Below the pieces are notes generated by a model. That model ran no database searches, was not told the DNA's origin, and saw nothing but the letters and a program-made list of their open reading frames with translations. DNA of 64,000 nucleotides from Bin87 sp965208015 (lineage in GTDB: Bacteria > Chloroflexota > Dehalococcoidia > Lucifugimonadales > UBA3495): NCBI GenBank assembly GCA_965208015.1, contig OZ242308.1, positions 1,054,001 to 1,118,000 of the forward strand, written 5' to 3'. The translations under genes were made by a program, and so were the position numbers. Shown here piece after piece: positions 1 to 10,454 of the stretch. Position 1 is the first letter of the stretch. Each line of letters starts with the position of its first letter.

Positions 1-1114
1 GCCGTGCGTGATTGTCGGTGGTGGGTTCAGTGCTCCAGGCGGCCATGGTGGTGGCAAGCTGGGCCCGATCCCGGCGGGTGATGTACCTGATGCCGTGTTC
101 CGACAGGGTGTAGCGCACGTCGCTCCGCCTGCCGTGCTGTTCCACCAGGCCCCAGGTCTGCGTCAGGCTGCGGGCCATCTGGCTGACTCTCCCGTCCGAC
201 ACTCCCAGCCAGCGGGCCAGGTGCTCCCGGGGGATCATGGGGTGGTCGGTGATCAGGTCCAGGGCGCGCTTCTCCGACGGGCTGAGGCCGAAGGCCGGGG
301 CGGACTGGACCATCCGCTCCGGGTCGGGCAGGGTAGCCCGCTTGCGCTCCGGCGCCTCCGGGTGAAACCGGGTCACGGCGTCGGCCTCTGAGACCACCTG
401 CTCCAGGGTGCGGTATCTACGGTCAATCACCCAGTTGGAGGAAATCCAGTCCAGGCCTTCCCAACATTCCAGGGTGTCCCGGTTCTCCACGGCGAGGTAA
501 TAGTCCCGAAGGTCCGCGTTCAGGCAGAACTCGTCGGTGAGCCGCTGCTCCCAGGGGCTGGGCACCAGGACCAGCACCATCGAAGGACGGCGGTTGTAGT
601 TGTACTCGGCGATGGCCCGCAGCCGGTCGTAGAGGGAGCGGCGCCGTAGCGCCAGTCCCTGGCGCACCACCCCGAAGCTGCGGCCAGTGTGCAGGGTGAT
701 CACCCCGTCGAACCAGCCCCGGCGCTGGAACTCCACCTGGGTCTCCAGCCCGTCCACGCCGGGGGACAGCGTTGCCGCCAGGCGGTACATCGAAGCCACT
801 GCGTCCATGCGGCGGATGAGCAGTGTGAGCCACTGCCTGGACACCGGGTAGGTCCGCACGAAGTCAGAGGGCGCGTCGTAGCCCAGGGCGTCGGACGCTG
901 CGTTTATGCCCTTCCTGGTGAGGTAGTAGCGGTGGCTGGACGGCAGTTGGCCCGTGCCGTGGCTCACTCGCCCGGCCAGATCGTCTTTCAACAGGCGGGT
1001 CAGGGCGCGGTGGACCGTCGCCAGCGGCTCGCCCAGGATCAGCGCCAGTTCCCCCGCGTCGACGAAGGGCAGCCGGGCCAGAGCGTCCAGGATGCGCTCT
1101 CGTGAGAAGGCCAT
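1..1114 (-). CDS. Double winged-helix DNA-binding protein, replication-relaxation-like (partial)
   Basis: An uninterrupted minus-strand frame starts at the ATG at 1114 and is still open at the window edge, giving at least 371 residues with the C-terminus missing. The N-terminal 60 residues look like a winged helix (ILDALARLPFVDAGELALIL, then a recognition-helix-like ATVHRALTRLLKDD and a YYLTRKG wing). A central segment contains FGVVRQGLALRRRSLYDRL. A second winged helix follows near residues 300-360 (EHLARWLGVSDGRVSQMAR, then RYTLSEHGI). This layout resembles replication-relaxation proteins of actinobacterial and chloroflexal mobile elements. That family call is inference. The winged-helix character is clear, and the target is unknown. 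Confidence 0.7.
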   Translation of the reverse strand, partial: MAFSRERILDALARLPFVDAGELALILGEPLATVHRALTRLLKDDLAGRVSHGTGQLPSSHRYYLTRKGINAASDALGYDAPSDFVRTYPVSRQWLTLLIRRMDAVASMYRLAATLSPGVDGLETQVEFQRRGWFDGVITLHTGRSFGVVRQGLALRRRSLYDRLRAIAEYNYNRRPSMVLVLVPSPWEQRLTDEFCLNADLRDYYLAVENRDTLECWEGLDWISSNWVIDRRYRTLEQVVSEADAVTRFHPEAPERKRATLPDPERMVQSAPAFGLSPSEKRALDLITDHPMIPREHLARWLGVSDGRVSQMARSLTQTWGLVEQHGRRSDVRYTLSEHGIRYITRRDRAQLATTMAAWSTEPTTDNHAR

Positions 1115-1623
1115 GCTTACAGCGTAACAGCCGGAAACCGCCGCCGTCATTGGGCAACTGTCAGTAAAGTAGTACCACCCAGCCAGCATCAGGGGGCTGC
1201 CGGGTACCGAGCCTCGGCGATACAGCATCAACTATTTTTGAGGTGCCAGCACTCGGAGCGCGAGCGAGTCCATCAACAGTATTGATCACCACCGCAACGA
1301 CATGAAATGGGGCAACAGCAGCGACATCTTCGACCCGTTCGCAAAGATAGGCTATTATAAAAATGGCGGGTTCTTTTTCCGCATTTCCAACGGGCATTTC
1401 AAGGCTAACCCAGCGCTCATCCCCTCGGGTCGGCATTGCAATGGGGGAGTAAGCCACATTGTCTGGGTTGGCAGACAGCGCGGACGCAACCACAAAGGGC
1501 AACTGCGGGTTCCGGTTGTGCGCCTGCGGACACAGCCTCCTCAGAGGTATTGTCAGCGTCCTGGTGAACGCGCTGGGAAGTTCCGGAACCCGCCGCACTA
1601 AAAGCAAAGCAAGGTTTTTGGCG
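1115..1623. other. Intergenic region between divergent genes
   Basis: About 510 bases separate the winged-helix gene (minus strand) from the SurA-like gene (plus strand). Short open frames exist on both strands, but none has a convincing ribosome-binding site or recognisable product. The region presumably holds the two divergent promoters. I could not assign a promoter pair with confidence. Confidence 0.4.
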
Positions 1624-2430
1624 ATGTCGACATTCAAGTCAAGGATGGCGACGCGGACCTCCGTGGTGGTGGTCCTGCTGGTGGTGGCTGCCCTGATCAT
1701 CGGAGGTGTGGCAATTGGTGCCGGCGCCTTACGGTCCGACGACTACCGGAGAGGACAGGTAACGGGCTCCGACTCGAACGAGGACGACACGGTGGTTGCC
1801 ACCGCTGGGGATGTGTCGATCAGCGCACGGGAATTGCGGGAAGCAGTGATGCATCTGCAACACTCGAAGGAATTGGCGGAAAGAGAGTTGCAAGGCTTGG
1901 GTGAAGACATGGGCCAGCCGACCGATTACCTAGAAGCACGGCACAATCTTGTCCTCAAGTGGGGTGATGATAACGTCGCCCTATCGGGCCTGATACAGGA
2001 GCACATCCTGTATCAGAAGGCCGTGGAACTCGGCTACGACGCAACCAAGGAGGAAGTGGAGGAGAACATAGAGTGGGCGCGCGACGCCTACAAGCGCGGC
2101 CAGTGGGACGCCTACAATCAGCGATGGATTGAGTCGGTCGGGGAAGACCACTACTTTGAGAACGTATACCCCGCATTGGTGACTCGCTCAATGGCGACCG
2201 AGAAACTCTATGAGGGTGTGGCCAAAGAGGTAGGGACTCGGTACTACGACGGGGATCTGCCCCTCCGGTATACCTTCGAAAAAGCGGTGCTCTCCGAAGC
2301 CGATATCACCGTGTTGGAGAGTGAGGACCATTCGGCGACGCTGGACGGGGTTATGGGGTTCCTGGACGATGTAAGAGAGACCAACATAGCCCACCTGCGA
2401 AAGGACGAAGACCTGACTCCCGCTCCCTAA
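1624..2430 (+). CDS. Membrane-anchored SurA-N-like (peptidyl-prolyl isomerase/chaperone-type) protein
   Basis: The protein has 268 residues. The ATG at 1624 is preferred because it puts a single hydrophobic anchor (residues about 13-35, rich in V, L, A, I and G) at the N-terminus; upstream in-frame codons would add a non-hydrophobic leader. The body begins with VVATAGDVSISARELREAV, the pattern of a SurA_N/parvulin N-terminal helical domain, followed by charged helices (YQKAVELGYDATKEEVEENI) typical of that fold. No complete rotamase domain follows, so it may be a stand-alone extracytoplasmic chaperone-like protein. The in-frame stop at 2428-2430 is followed by another open stretch in the same frame, noted separately. 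The fold call is moderate and the function is inferred. Confidence 0.6.
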   Translation: MSTFKSRMATRTSVVVVLLVVAALIIGGVAIGAGALRSDDYRRGQVTGSDSNEDDTVVATAGDVSISARELREAVMHLQHSKELAERELQGLGEDMGQPTDYLEARHNLVLKWGDDNVALSGLIQEHILYQKAVELGYDATKEEVEENIEWARDAYKRGQWDAYNQRWIESVGEDHYFENVYPALVTRSMATEKLYEGVAKEVGTRYYDGDLPLRYTFEKAVLSEADITVLESEDHSATLDGVMGFLDDVRETNIAHLRKDEDLTPAP

Positions 2431-3041
2431 GTCACTTGGGTAATCCACGTCAAAAGGGCGAACAATGTGACGTGGGAGGTCATACACCGCGAGTTTGAAC
2501 CGGAAGTCTGTGCCGGGAAGGATGAAGACGGGAATGAGGTTGCCCCAAGCTATGCGCCTGGCAATGTCGTATCCGATGAGGCCGTGCCAAGTGGCCGGCT
2601 GGAAACACCAGCTTACGCTAACTGGTTGGCATGGTTGCGTAGGCGCGGGAGCGGCCGGAACGACGAGATCGCATCCGCTGCAGATGGGAACACACTGCCG
2701 TCATTGCATCCCGTCGTAGAAACCGAAGGATCAGAAGCAGACGCCGCCCAAGTCGGACCATGTGCCGTTGTCGGCCTGCCCTGCCGAGGTTACGTACGTG
2801 GTTAGATGTCCGGCGCGTGGCGGTAATCTCCGCCTCGGGTGGTTCTGTCCATACCTTTGCCTCCTACCGGATTAGACACCGTTCGACAAAGATACGTTGC
2901 ATCGCGCCCTCCCCACGCGCATCCGTCCGCCTGAGGCTGGGTTAGCGACGCTGTCGTCCTTACGATTCAACCCAATCCGGCAAATCCCGATTCCGACCAG
3001 CCATTACTTTGCAAAGGTCTGGCTCGGGCCTCAGGTGACGG
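2431..3041. other. Region without an assured gene; in-frame continuation of the upstream gene
   Basis: About 610 bases lie between the SurA-like gene and the convergent membrane-protein gene. Immediately after the TAA at 2428-2430 the same frame stays open to 2805. It includes a GTG at 2467 and an acidic stretch (EFEPEVCAGKDEDGNEVAP). This could be a short gene, a former C-terminal extension cut off by the stop, or chance in GC-rich DNA. No Shine-Dalgarno sequence precedes the GTG. From 2806 to 3041 I see nothing assignable. Confidence 0.25.
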
Positions 3042-4088
3042 TCAGTCGTGATGGAGTATTTCAAGAAGATTGCGGAGATCACGCCTGTTCCTCGGCCAAT
3101 TCCCCATCGTTAGGGATTGGTCCTCGCCATCTTGCGGTATTGTGAACGGCAACTTGATTCTGATCGCGATAGGCTCCTTGGGTGCCGCCGACTCGCCCCT
3201 CGGAAAGCACAGCGCTGGAATATGGCACTGCGGCGTAATCACCTCGGTAATTTGGCTGTTCGGGTTTCTGGGTGGCGTCGGATATTTGCACTGCCAGCAA
3301 ATTGCAGCCATGCAGTTCGCCTTATGTGTTGGCTTCGGCTCTTTGCAATGAGGGCATTCTGCCGGCAGCGGGTCGAATTCCGTGATTAGCATAACCCGAT
3401 ACAGGTACAGTTCGGCGTAATCGGATAGATTGTACGCAACCGCACCGTATTTGCACTGATGTGGGTGTTTGCCAATGGCAATTTCTGCGGTACGGCGCAA
3501 TCTCGCAACGACGTAGTTGTCTATTAGGTTTTTGTGCTCCCGGGGGGCGTATGTCCATCGCGGTGGATCATTGACCATACTCCAGGTATTTAGAAACAAA
3601 TCGAAAATTGCGTGATCGAATCGTTCGTAAAGAACGCCATCCGGCCCTCGTGGGCCTGCGTGCTGCGTTTCATCAACCACTTCGTGGAGGCGCCTCCTGA
3701 GTCTGCGTTCTATCGCTCGACGGTCGCGCTCTATCGGCTCACTATCCAGGCTTGAGAATACCCAAATCACGATGCCAATCACGAATATGATGATCACCAA
3801 AGCCGCGCCACCCATCAGGGCAGCTACCAACGTCGTCCAGTCCCCATCGGACGCATCCAGTAGCCAGTACCAGCTGCCAGCCGTAGCAACCCCGGTACCA
3901 ATCACCACGATAGCGTCTCGCCATTCCGGGCGCCTCACAGGCATGAACCAAACGACCACTATGGCTCCTCCGATGAATGTCAAGACGGGTGCTTTCTCCC
4001 CATAGCTGACATCCTGAGCAGAGGCCGCCAAAGCCGCCCCACACAATATGGCCACGAAGAACAATCGTACCGCTATGATCCGATTCAT
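3042..4088 (-). CDS. Membrane protein with signal peptide and C-terminal Cys cluster, unknown function
   Basis: The protein has 348 residues. An N-terminal signal-like segment (AVRLFFVAILCGAALAASAQ) is followed by hydrophobic segments near residues 35-50, 60-75 and 88-112. A charged cytoplasmic-type region full of Arg follows (RRAIERRLRRRLHEVV). The C-terminal half carries two CxxC motifs in CPHCKEPKPTHKANC and CWQCKYP, a likely zinc-binding knuckle. The gene is convergent with the SurA-like gene. Base composition is lower in GC than its neighbours, which may indicate a different origin. I do not recognise the family. Confidence 0.6.
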   Translation of the reverse strand: MNRIIAVRLFFVAILCGAALAASAQDVSYGEKAPVLTFIGGAIVVVWFMPVRRPEWRDAIVVIGTGVATAGSWYWLLDASDGDWTTLVAALMGGAALVIIIFVIGIVIWVFSSLDSEPIERDRRAIERRLRRRLHEVVDETQHAGPRGPDGVLYERFDHAIFDLFLNTWSMVNDPPRWTYAPREHKNLIDNYVVARLRRTAEIAIGKHPHQCKYGAVAYNLSDYAELYLYRVMLITEFDPLPAECPHCKEPKPTHKANCMAAICWQCKYPTPPRNPNSQITEVITPQCHIPALCFPRGESAAPKEPIAIRIKLPFTIPQDGEDQSLTMGNWPRNRRDLRNLLEILHHD

Positions 4089-4879
4089 GCTCGTGCCCCT
4101 TTGTTACCCCACGCTCCGCGACCATCGCCGCCAGTTCCCCACCAACTCCATTATTCCAGCATACACCACTCCCTTCGTGCCGGCATTCAGGGGAAGCGAC
4201 CGTAGATTTCTCCCTATGGCATGAACTGCCGCAGCACGGCCATTTCCCCGTCCATGCTGAACGGCGTCGGTCGCAGGTTCGCCTGCGTGCGTGACAACTG
4301 CTGGAACCTGGTCGGCTGATAAAGAGGAATCCGGCGGGAAACGCGCAAATTCGCTAACAGCCTCGGCCGCTAGCCGTGGGCTGTTTCGCTGCTCTTCTAT
4401 GATGCAGACGTTCCCGTCGCGCCGGACCCCGTATCGAGTACGGGGCCGACTCTGCTCCGATATCGAGGAACGTTGGCGACAGCAAGATATTCCTCAACGC
4501 TGGCATGACCGTTTTGCCGGTTGGACCAATATACGCATGGTCCTGGGGTCCTCGACCGCCACGCCGACGGTCACCATAGCGGTGATGGTTCGGGGGATCC
4601 TGCCGACCTCGACGATAGCTTCGGCGTTACCGGAGTGCTGCCCAGCGAAACTCGCTCCGTTGCCCCCGACATGTCAAACTGCAATCCCCTCAAACGGTTT
4701 CCCGCAGTGGGCGCCCTGAAAGGAGAAATGGAAGAATTGCATTCTGGCAATCCAGGGAGTATTTCCTACAGGGATTGGGGCGTTGGGGGCGGCATTTTGG
4801 GGACTTTCGGGCGAGCAATTTACTGCGGCTCTATAATCTTAATGCAGAGATTTCAGTGCGAAGATTGTAATTTTAGGCG
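4089..4879. other. Long region without a confident gene
   Basis: About 790 bases upstream of the helix-turn-helix/coiled-coil gene. Two overlapping plus-strand frames and one start-less minus-strand frame (about 4107-4497) are open, but none has a good start, ribosome site or recognisable domain. Fragments such as DSKIFLNAGMTVLPVGPIY in one frame look protein-like and may be decayed coding sequence. Treat it as a probable gene graveyard. Confidence 0.35.
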
Positions 4880-5776
4880 ATGATGAAGGCCTTGAACGAC
4901 GATGATGACGACGCCCGGGAGGTGGACTGCGAACCCGGAACGGAGTCGGATGCTGCCCTATTGGACCTGCTGGACGCCCTGGTGGAGGAACGGGGCCGGG
5001 TGCCCGCCGCCCAGGTGCTGGGGGTGAACTACCGCACCCTGGCCCTCTGCTGCGACTCCCGGCAGGTCTCTCGTCGGATGCGGCGGGCACTGGAAGAGTT
5101 CCGCGACCGTGACGGCGCTGGCGGTAGTGAAACGGAGGATGGCGATGGCCACGGTCCACCCGGCGGCGAAGTGGCGGCCCTGCGGGAGCGGGTGGCTGAA
5201 CTGGAGGATGAGAATCGCGAGTTGCGGGAGTTGGCGGATGAACAGGCGCGCCAGCTGGAGGTACTTACCCGCAGGCTTGCCGCGCTGGAAGACGGCCGGA
5301 AACCAGGCGACGCGGCCGGAGTTGTCAGCGTTGAGGCTGACGCTGGCGCCGATGATACGCACGGCTATGATCAGGCTAACGGCGTGGAACAGGACAGGAG
5401 ACCACCCCGGCGCCGGCCCGGAATGCCCGACGCCGGGGTGGTTACCCTGGAGGAGCAGCCCGACGAGGAGCACGCCTTCGGACCGGCGGCGCTCCTGGTG
5501 GCCGAGTGGCGGCGGTTGCGGACAGACAGCAGGCAAGGTACCAGCCGCGTCGACCGGGCGCGGGCCGCCGTGCGACGGTGGGAGCTGGAGGCTGAGATGC
5601 TTGGCGAGTACCGCCTGACCCTGCCGCCGGACACCTACCCCTTGGATGATGGACGCCGTGCCGATCACGTGCGCTGGCGGCGGGATGCGCTGGCGGAAGC
5701 CCGCCGGGAGTTGGGGCGGGCTAAACGAGCGCGCTTGCTGCGGCGGGTGTTCACGTTGGGGTTGTGGCGTGGGTAG
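4880..5776 (+). CDS. Helix-turn-helix and coiled-coil protein upstream of the R-M locus
   Basis: The protein has 298 residues and two adjacent ATG codons (4880 and 4883). Residues about 25-75 form a helix-turn-helix-like domain (ERGRVPAAQVLGVNYRTLA, then CCDSRQVSRRMRRALEEF). An acidic linker leads to a long heptad-rich coiled coil at about 95-135 (VAALRERVAELEDENREL). The C-terminus is very Arg-rich (LGRAKRARLLRRVFTLGLW), suggesting nucleic-acid or membrane-surface contact. A near copy of the N-terminal domain recurs at 24169-24420. Its position just upstream of hsdM suggests, but does not show, a regulatory role. No named family was recognised. Confidence 0.65.
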   Translation: MMKALNDDDDDAREVDCEPGTESDAALLDLLDALVEERGRVPAAQVLGVNYRTLALCCDSRQVSRRMRRALEEFRDRDGAGGSETEDGDGHGPPGGEVAALRERVAELEDENRELRELADEQARQLEVLTRRLAALEDGRKPGDAAGVVSVEADAGADDTHGYDQANGVEQDRRPPRRRPGMPDAGVVTLEEQPDEEHAFGPAALLVAEWRRLRTDSRQGTSRVDRARAAVRRWELEAEMLGEYRLTLPPDTYPLDDGRRADHVRWRRDALAEARRELGRAKRARLLRRVFTLGLWRG

Positions 5777-5900
5777 TCGTCGCTTTTTCGACCGGCGCAG
5801 TAATCATGAGTTGCCACGGGCGGATTGACCCGATGCAGCCAGAGGCATATCCTTGAATCCAATCCAAGAACACAAGGGACCGCTGAGGAGGAAACCTGGC

Positions 5901-6146
5901 ATGTCGTCAAGCAAGCGGCTGCTGCCCACTGGTGAATGCTGGTGCGGCTGCGGCGCGGAAACCTCCATTGGTTCCTTTTTCCTCACCGGCCACGACAAGG
6001 CGGCCGAGGCGGCGGTGATCTCGGTGGAGTACGGCGGCGCCCCCCGGTTCCTGGTACAGCACGGGTACGGACCGGAGGGCAAGAACCCCAGGCAGGAGAT
6101 GGCGAAGTTGCGCTCCGATGGCAAGCGGGGGAGGAAATCCCGATGA
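5901..6146 (+). CDS. Small Cys-containing protein coupled to hsdM
   Basis: The protein has 81 residues. The ATG at 5901 is chosen because a strong GAGGAGG ribosome site ends about 10 bases upstream; an in-frame ATG at 5853 lacks one. The protein has a CWCGCG motif near the N-terminus followed by SFFLTGHDKAAEAAV and a Lys/Arg-rich C-terminus. Its TGA overlaps the hsdM ATG (6143-6146, ATGA), so the two are translationally coupled. The tight coupling and good ribosome site support a real gene in the restriction operon. It could be a small DNA-binding or regulatory subunit, but nothing in the sequence proves this. Confidence 0.65.
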   Translation: MSSSKRLLPTGECWCGCGAETSIGSFFLTGHDKAAEAAVISVEYGGAPRFLVQHGYGPEGKNPRQEMAKLRSDGKRGRKSR

Positions 6147-7744
6147 CCACCCCAAGGGGAAGGCGGAAAGCCTCCGGACCAGGGGGGAACGCGACAAACG
6201 GGGACACGGTTGCGGACTACCGCGCCGAGCTGTGGCGAATGGCCGACGCTCTGCGGGGCAGCATGGACGCCGCCGAGTACAAGCACGTGGTCCTGGGCTT
6301 GATATTCCTGAAGTACATCTCCGACGCTTTCGAGGAAGCCTACGCCAGGCTGGATGCCGAGCGGGACCAGGGCGCCGACCCGGAGGACCCGGACGAGTAC
6401 CGCGCCCAGAGCATCTTCTGGGTGCCGCCCGAAGCCCGGTGGACTGTGCTGCAAGCCCAGGCTCGCCAGCCCGACATCGGCCGCCTAGTGGACGACGCCA
6501 TGACCAGCATTGAGCGGGGCAACCCGGCGCTGAAGGACGTGCTGCCCAAGGAGTACGGTAGGGACGCCCTGGACAAGCAGCGCCTGGGCCAGGTGGTGGA
6601 CCTAGTGAGCAACATCAGGGTCGGCGGAGCCGAAGCCCAGGCCGACGACGTGCTGGGGCAGGTGTACGAGTACTTCCTGGAGCAGTTCGCGTTGGCCGAA
6701 GGGCGCAAGGGCGGCGAGTTCTACACGCCCCGCTCGGTGGTGCGGCTGCTGGTGGAGATGCTGCAACCCTATCAGGGCCGGGTATATGACCCATGCTGTG
6801 GGTCTTCGGGTATGTTCGTCCAGTCGGTGGACTTCATCCGCGCCCACGCCACGGGCAACGGCAACGGCGGCCGGGCCAGGGGGGACATTTCCATCTACGG
6901 CCAGGAGTCCAACTACACCACCTGGCGATTGGCCCAGATGAACCTGGCCATACGGGGCATTGAGGGACAAATCGCACAGGGCGACAGCTTCCACAACGAC
7001 CGGCACCCGGACCTCCGGGCCGACTACATCCTGGCCAATCCGCCCTTTAACGTCTCCGACTGGGGTGGCGACCGGCTCCGGGATGACAAGCGGTGGGAGT
7101 ACGGAGCGCCGCCGGTGGGCAACGCCAACTTCGCCTGGGTGCAGCACTTCCTGTACCACCTGGCGCCCCGGGGTGTGGCCGGGTTCGTGCTGGCCAACGG
7201 CTCCATATCCTCCAACCAGTCTGGGGAAGGGGAACTCCGCAAGGGCATTGTCGAGGCGGGACTGGTGGACTGCATCATCGCCCTGCCGGGGCAGTTGTTC
7301 CGCTCCACCCAGATACCGGCCTGCCTCTGGTTCCTGCGCAAGGGCCGCGGCGCCGGGGAAACACGCACTGGCGAAACGCTGTTCATCGACGCGCGCAAGC
7401 TGGGCCACATGACCGACCGTACCCACCGGGACCTGTCCGCTGAGGACATAGCTCGCATCGCAGATACCTACCACGCCTGGCGGGGCAACGCAGAAGTCGG
7501 CGATTACGCCGATGTACCCGGCTTCTGCAAGAGCGCATTGCTGGAGGAAATCCGCAAGCACGGTCACGTGCTCACGCCGGGCCGCTACGTGGGAGCAGAG
7601 CCGCAACCCGACGACGGCGAACCCTTCCAGGACAAGATGGCGCGCCTCGTGGCCCAGTGGCGCGACCAACAGGGCGAGGCCCGGCGGCTGGACGCGGCCA
7701 TTGCGGAAAACCTAGAACGGCTGGGATTTGGGGTAGGAGGGTGA
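6143..7744 (+). CDS. hsdM: Type I restriction-modification N6-adenine methyltransferase subunit
   Basis: The protein has 533 residues, the usual HsdM length. The start at 6143 overlaps the preceding stop. The N-terminal helical HsdM domain (residues 25-150, including KHVVLGLIFLKYISDAF) is followed by the N6-methyltransferase domain. The SAM-binding motif DPCCGSSGMF is at about 216-225 and the catalytic NPPF at about 299-302. The GEFYTPRSVVRLLVEML segment is diagnostic. With HsdS it forms the methyltransferase that protects host DNA, and with HsdR it restricts foreign DNA. The next gene begins 3 bases after its stop. Confidence 0.97.
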   Translation: MTTPRGRRKASGPGGNATNGDTVADYRAELWRMADALRGSMDAAEYKHVVLGLIFLKYISDAFEEAYARLDAERDQGADPEDPDEYRAQSIFWVPPEARWTVLQAQARQPDIGRLVDDAMTSIERGNPALKDVLPKEYGRDALDKQRLGQVVDLVSNIRVGGAEAQADDVLGQVYEYFLEQFALAEGRKGGEFYTPRSVVRLLVEMLQPYQGRVYDPCCGSSGMFVQSVDFIRAHATGNGNGGRARGDISIYGQESNYTTWRLAQMNLAIRGIEGQIAQGDSFHNDRHPDLRADYILANPPFNVSDWGGDRLRDDKRWEYGAPPVGNANFAWVQHFLYHLAPRGVAGFVLANGSISSNQSGEGELRKGIVEAGLVDCIIALPGQLFRSTQIPACLWFLRKGRGAGETRTGETLFIDARKLGHMTDRTHRDLSAEDIARIADTYHAWRGNAEVGDYADVPGFCKSALLEEIRKHGHVLTPGRYVGAEPQPDDGEPFQDKMARLVAQWRDQQGEARRLDAAIAENLERLGFGVGG

Positions 7745-7747
7745 ACA

Positions 7748-8162
7748 ATGCCGATCAACACGGATTTCCTCGTCCGTTGCATCGACACCCTGGAGTCGGC
7801 CTTTGACCAACTCCGGCAGCGTGAGTCTGACGATCCCCTGTACGACATCTTCCGCGCCGCCGCAGTCAAGGAATTTGAACTAGTGCTGGAGCAATCCGGC
7901 AACCTGTTGAAGCGCGGGCTCAGGCCGTTTTTCGCCAGTAACCGGCGGGCGGATCGGCTGACCTTCAAGGACGCCTTTCGCCATGCCGCCAAGCACGGAC
8001 TGATTTCGGTGGATGCCTGCGAGCGCTGGTTCGCCTACCGGGACAACCGGAACGACACCGCCCATGACTACGGAGCGGACTTCGCAGAGACGACGCTGAA
8101 ACTGCTGCCCGCCTTTATAGTTGACGCCAGGGAGTTGGCAAGGGTGATCGTGGAGGGGAACG

Positions 8163-8170
<8 letters not shown>
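7748..8170 (+). CDS. HepT-like HEPN-domain toxin (HI0074/nucleotidyltransferase substrate-binding family)
   Basis: The protein has 140 residues, all-helical in appearance. It carries the HEPN toxin signature R-x4-H-x-Y: Arg101, His106 and Tyr108 in RNDTAHDY. In characterised MntA-HepT pairs this motif is the RNase active site, and the Tyr is the residue modified (AMPylated) by the MntA antitoxin. The segment SFREVF-like FKDAFRHAAKHGLI matches the HI0074 family. The gene sits between hsdM and hsdS and overlaps the next start (8163) by 8 bases. The partner nucleotidyltransferase domain is the N-terminus of the HsdS protein. Family assignment is strong; activity is inferred. Confidence 0.85.
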
Positions 8171-9734
<1,564 letters not shown>

Positions 9735-9803
9735 GGAAGGCTCGGCAACTGTTCTATACTCTCAGTTGGATGCCCAAGAAAATTTGACCTCGGAGAAAAG
9801 CAA

Positions 9804-10148
9804 ATGCGTTGGTGCAATCGAGGCTTACTCATCGCAGTCCTCACCTGGTTGCTTACATACATTGGATACGTAACAATCAAAGGCCATGATTGGAGTGTGG
9901 CTTTGATTACCTTGGCAGCCATCCTTTCGGCCAACTCTCTTCTAGCGTTAGCCGAATGGATACTTTTTGAGCCGTTAGGGCTAGAATATCAGCGGACCAG
10001 GCTGGCTTTACGTCAAGCCGAGCTGACTTTCGGTATAGCGCTTGGGGATTTATCTTCTGCCCGTTCCCCCAGAAAGTGGTGGAGGCCGCTGTACCAATGG
10101 CGGCTGAAGCGTAAGCTCGCGAGGAAGTCAAGGCCTGAGGCGAGTTAG
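9804..10148 (+). CDS. Small two-helix membrane protein
   Basis: The protein has 114 residues. The ATG at 9804 follows a GGAG site about 8 bases upstream. Two hydrophobic segments are clear (residues about 7-24, LLIAVLTWLLTYIGYVTI, and 32-55, LITLAAILSANSLLAL). A basic cytoplasmic tail follows, ending KRKLARKSRP. The gene lies 69 bases after hsdS in the accessory block between hsdS and hsdR. I do not recognise the family. Small membrane proteins in this setting are often effectors, which is speculation here. Confidence 0.55.
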   Translation: MRWCNRGLLIAVLTWLLTYIGYVTIKGHDWSVALITLAAILSANSLLALAEWILFEPLGLEYQRTRLALRQAELTFGIALGDLSSARSPRKWWRPLYQWRLKRKLARKSRPEAS

Positions 10149-10235
10149 GTACTATAGGCATTTCAGAGGGTAGCCCCCTTCTCCGCAATCGATCATGCGT
10201 ATGCGTTCCTGAAATTCTCCTACGAGATAAAGCCC

Positions 10236-10454
10236 ATGAACTGGCGCGACTACATATCATCTGACCCAATGATCTGCCACGGGAAAGCGTGCATCACTAG
10301 TACGCGGGTCATGGTGACTGTTATTCTCGACAGTCTGGCCGATGGTCTGAGCGCCGAAGAAATCGACGCGCATGACCCCTCGGTTTCTTGGGAAGCGGCC
10401 CAGGCTTCCCTGCTGTAGGCGACCGAGTTGGCTAAGGAGCACATCCTGCCGCTG
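10236..10454 (+). pseudogene. DUF433 antitoxin-like gene interrupted by an in-frame TAG
   Basis: The frame from 10236 encodes a DUF433 protein of the kind usually paired with a PIN-like (DUF5615) toxin: MNWRDYISSDPMICHGKACI, then VTVILDSLADGLSAEEI. A TAG at 10416-10418 falls where the family normally has an aromatic residue. The frame then continues with the expected ending, ATELAKEHILPL, to 10454. No partner toxin gene is adjacent. The same frame runs on without a break into an hsdS 3'-end remnant. Most likely this is a decayed antitoxin gene, though stop readthrough cannot be excluded. Confidence 0.7.

Noticed and set aside
1161..1700. Minus-strand open frame of 179 codons overlapping the start of the SurA-like gene
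   Set aside because: It covers the membrane anchor of a better-supported plus-strand gene and has no ribosome site or recognisable domain. A shorter internal version cannot be excluded.
4107..4497. About 130-codon open stretch on the minus strand
   Set aside because: It has no usable start codon along most of its length and no family likeness. Long open frames arise by chance in GC-rich DNA.
6602..7669. 355-codon minus-strand frame
   Set aside because: It lies wholly antisense to hsdM, whose motifs are unambiguous. It is a codon-usage shadow.
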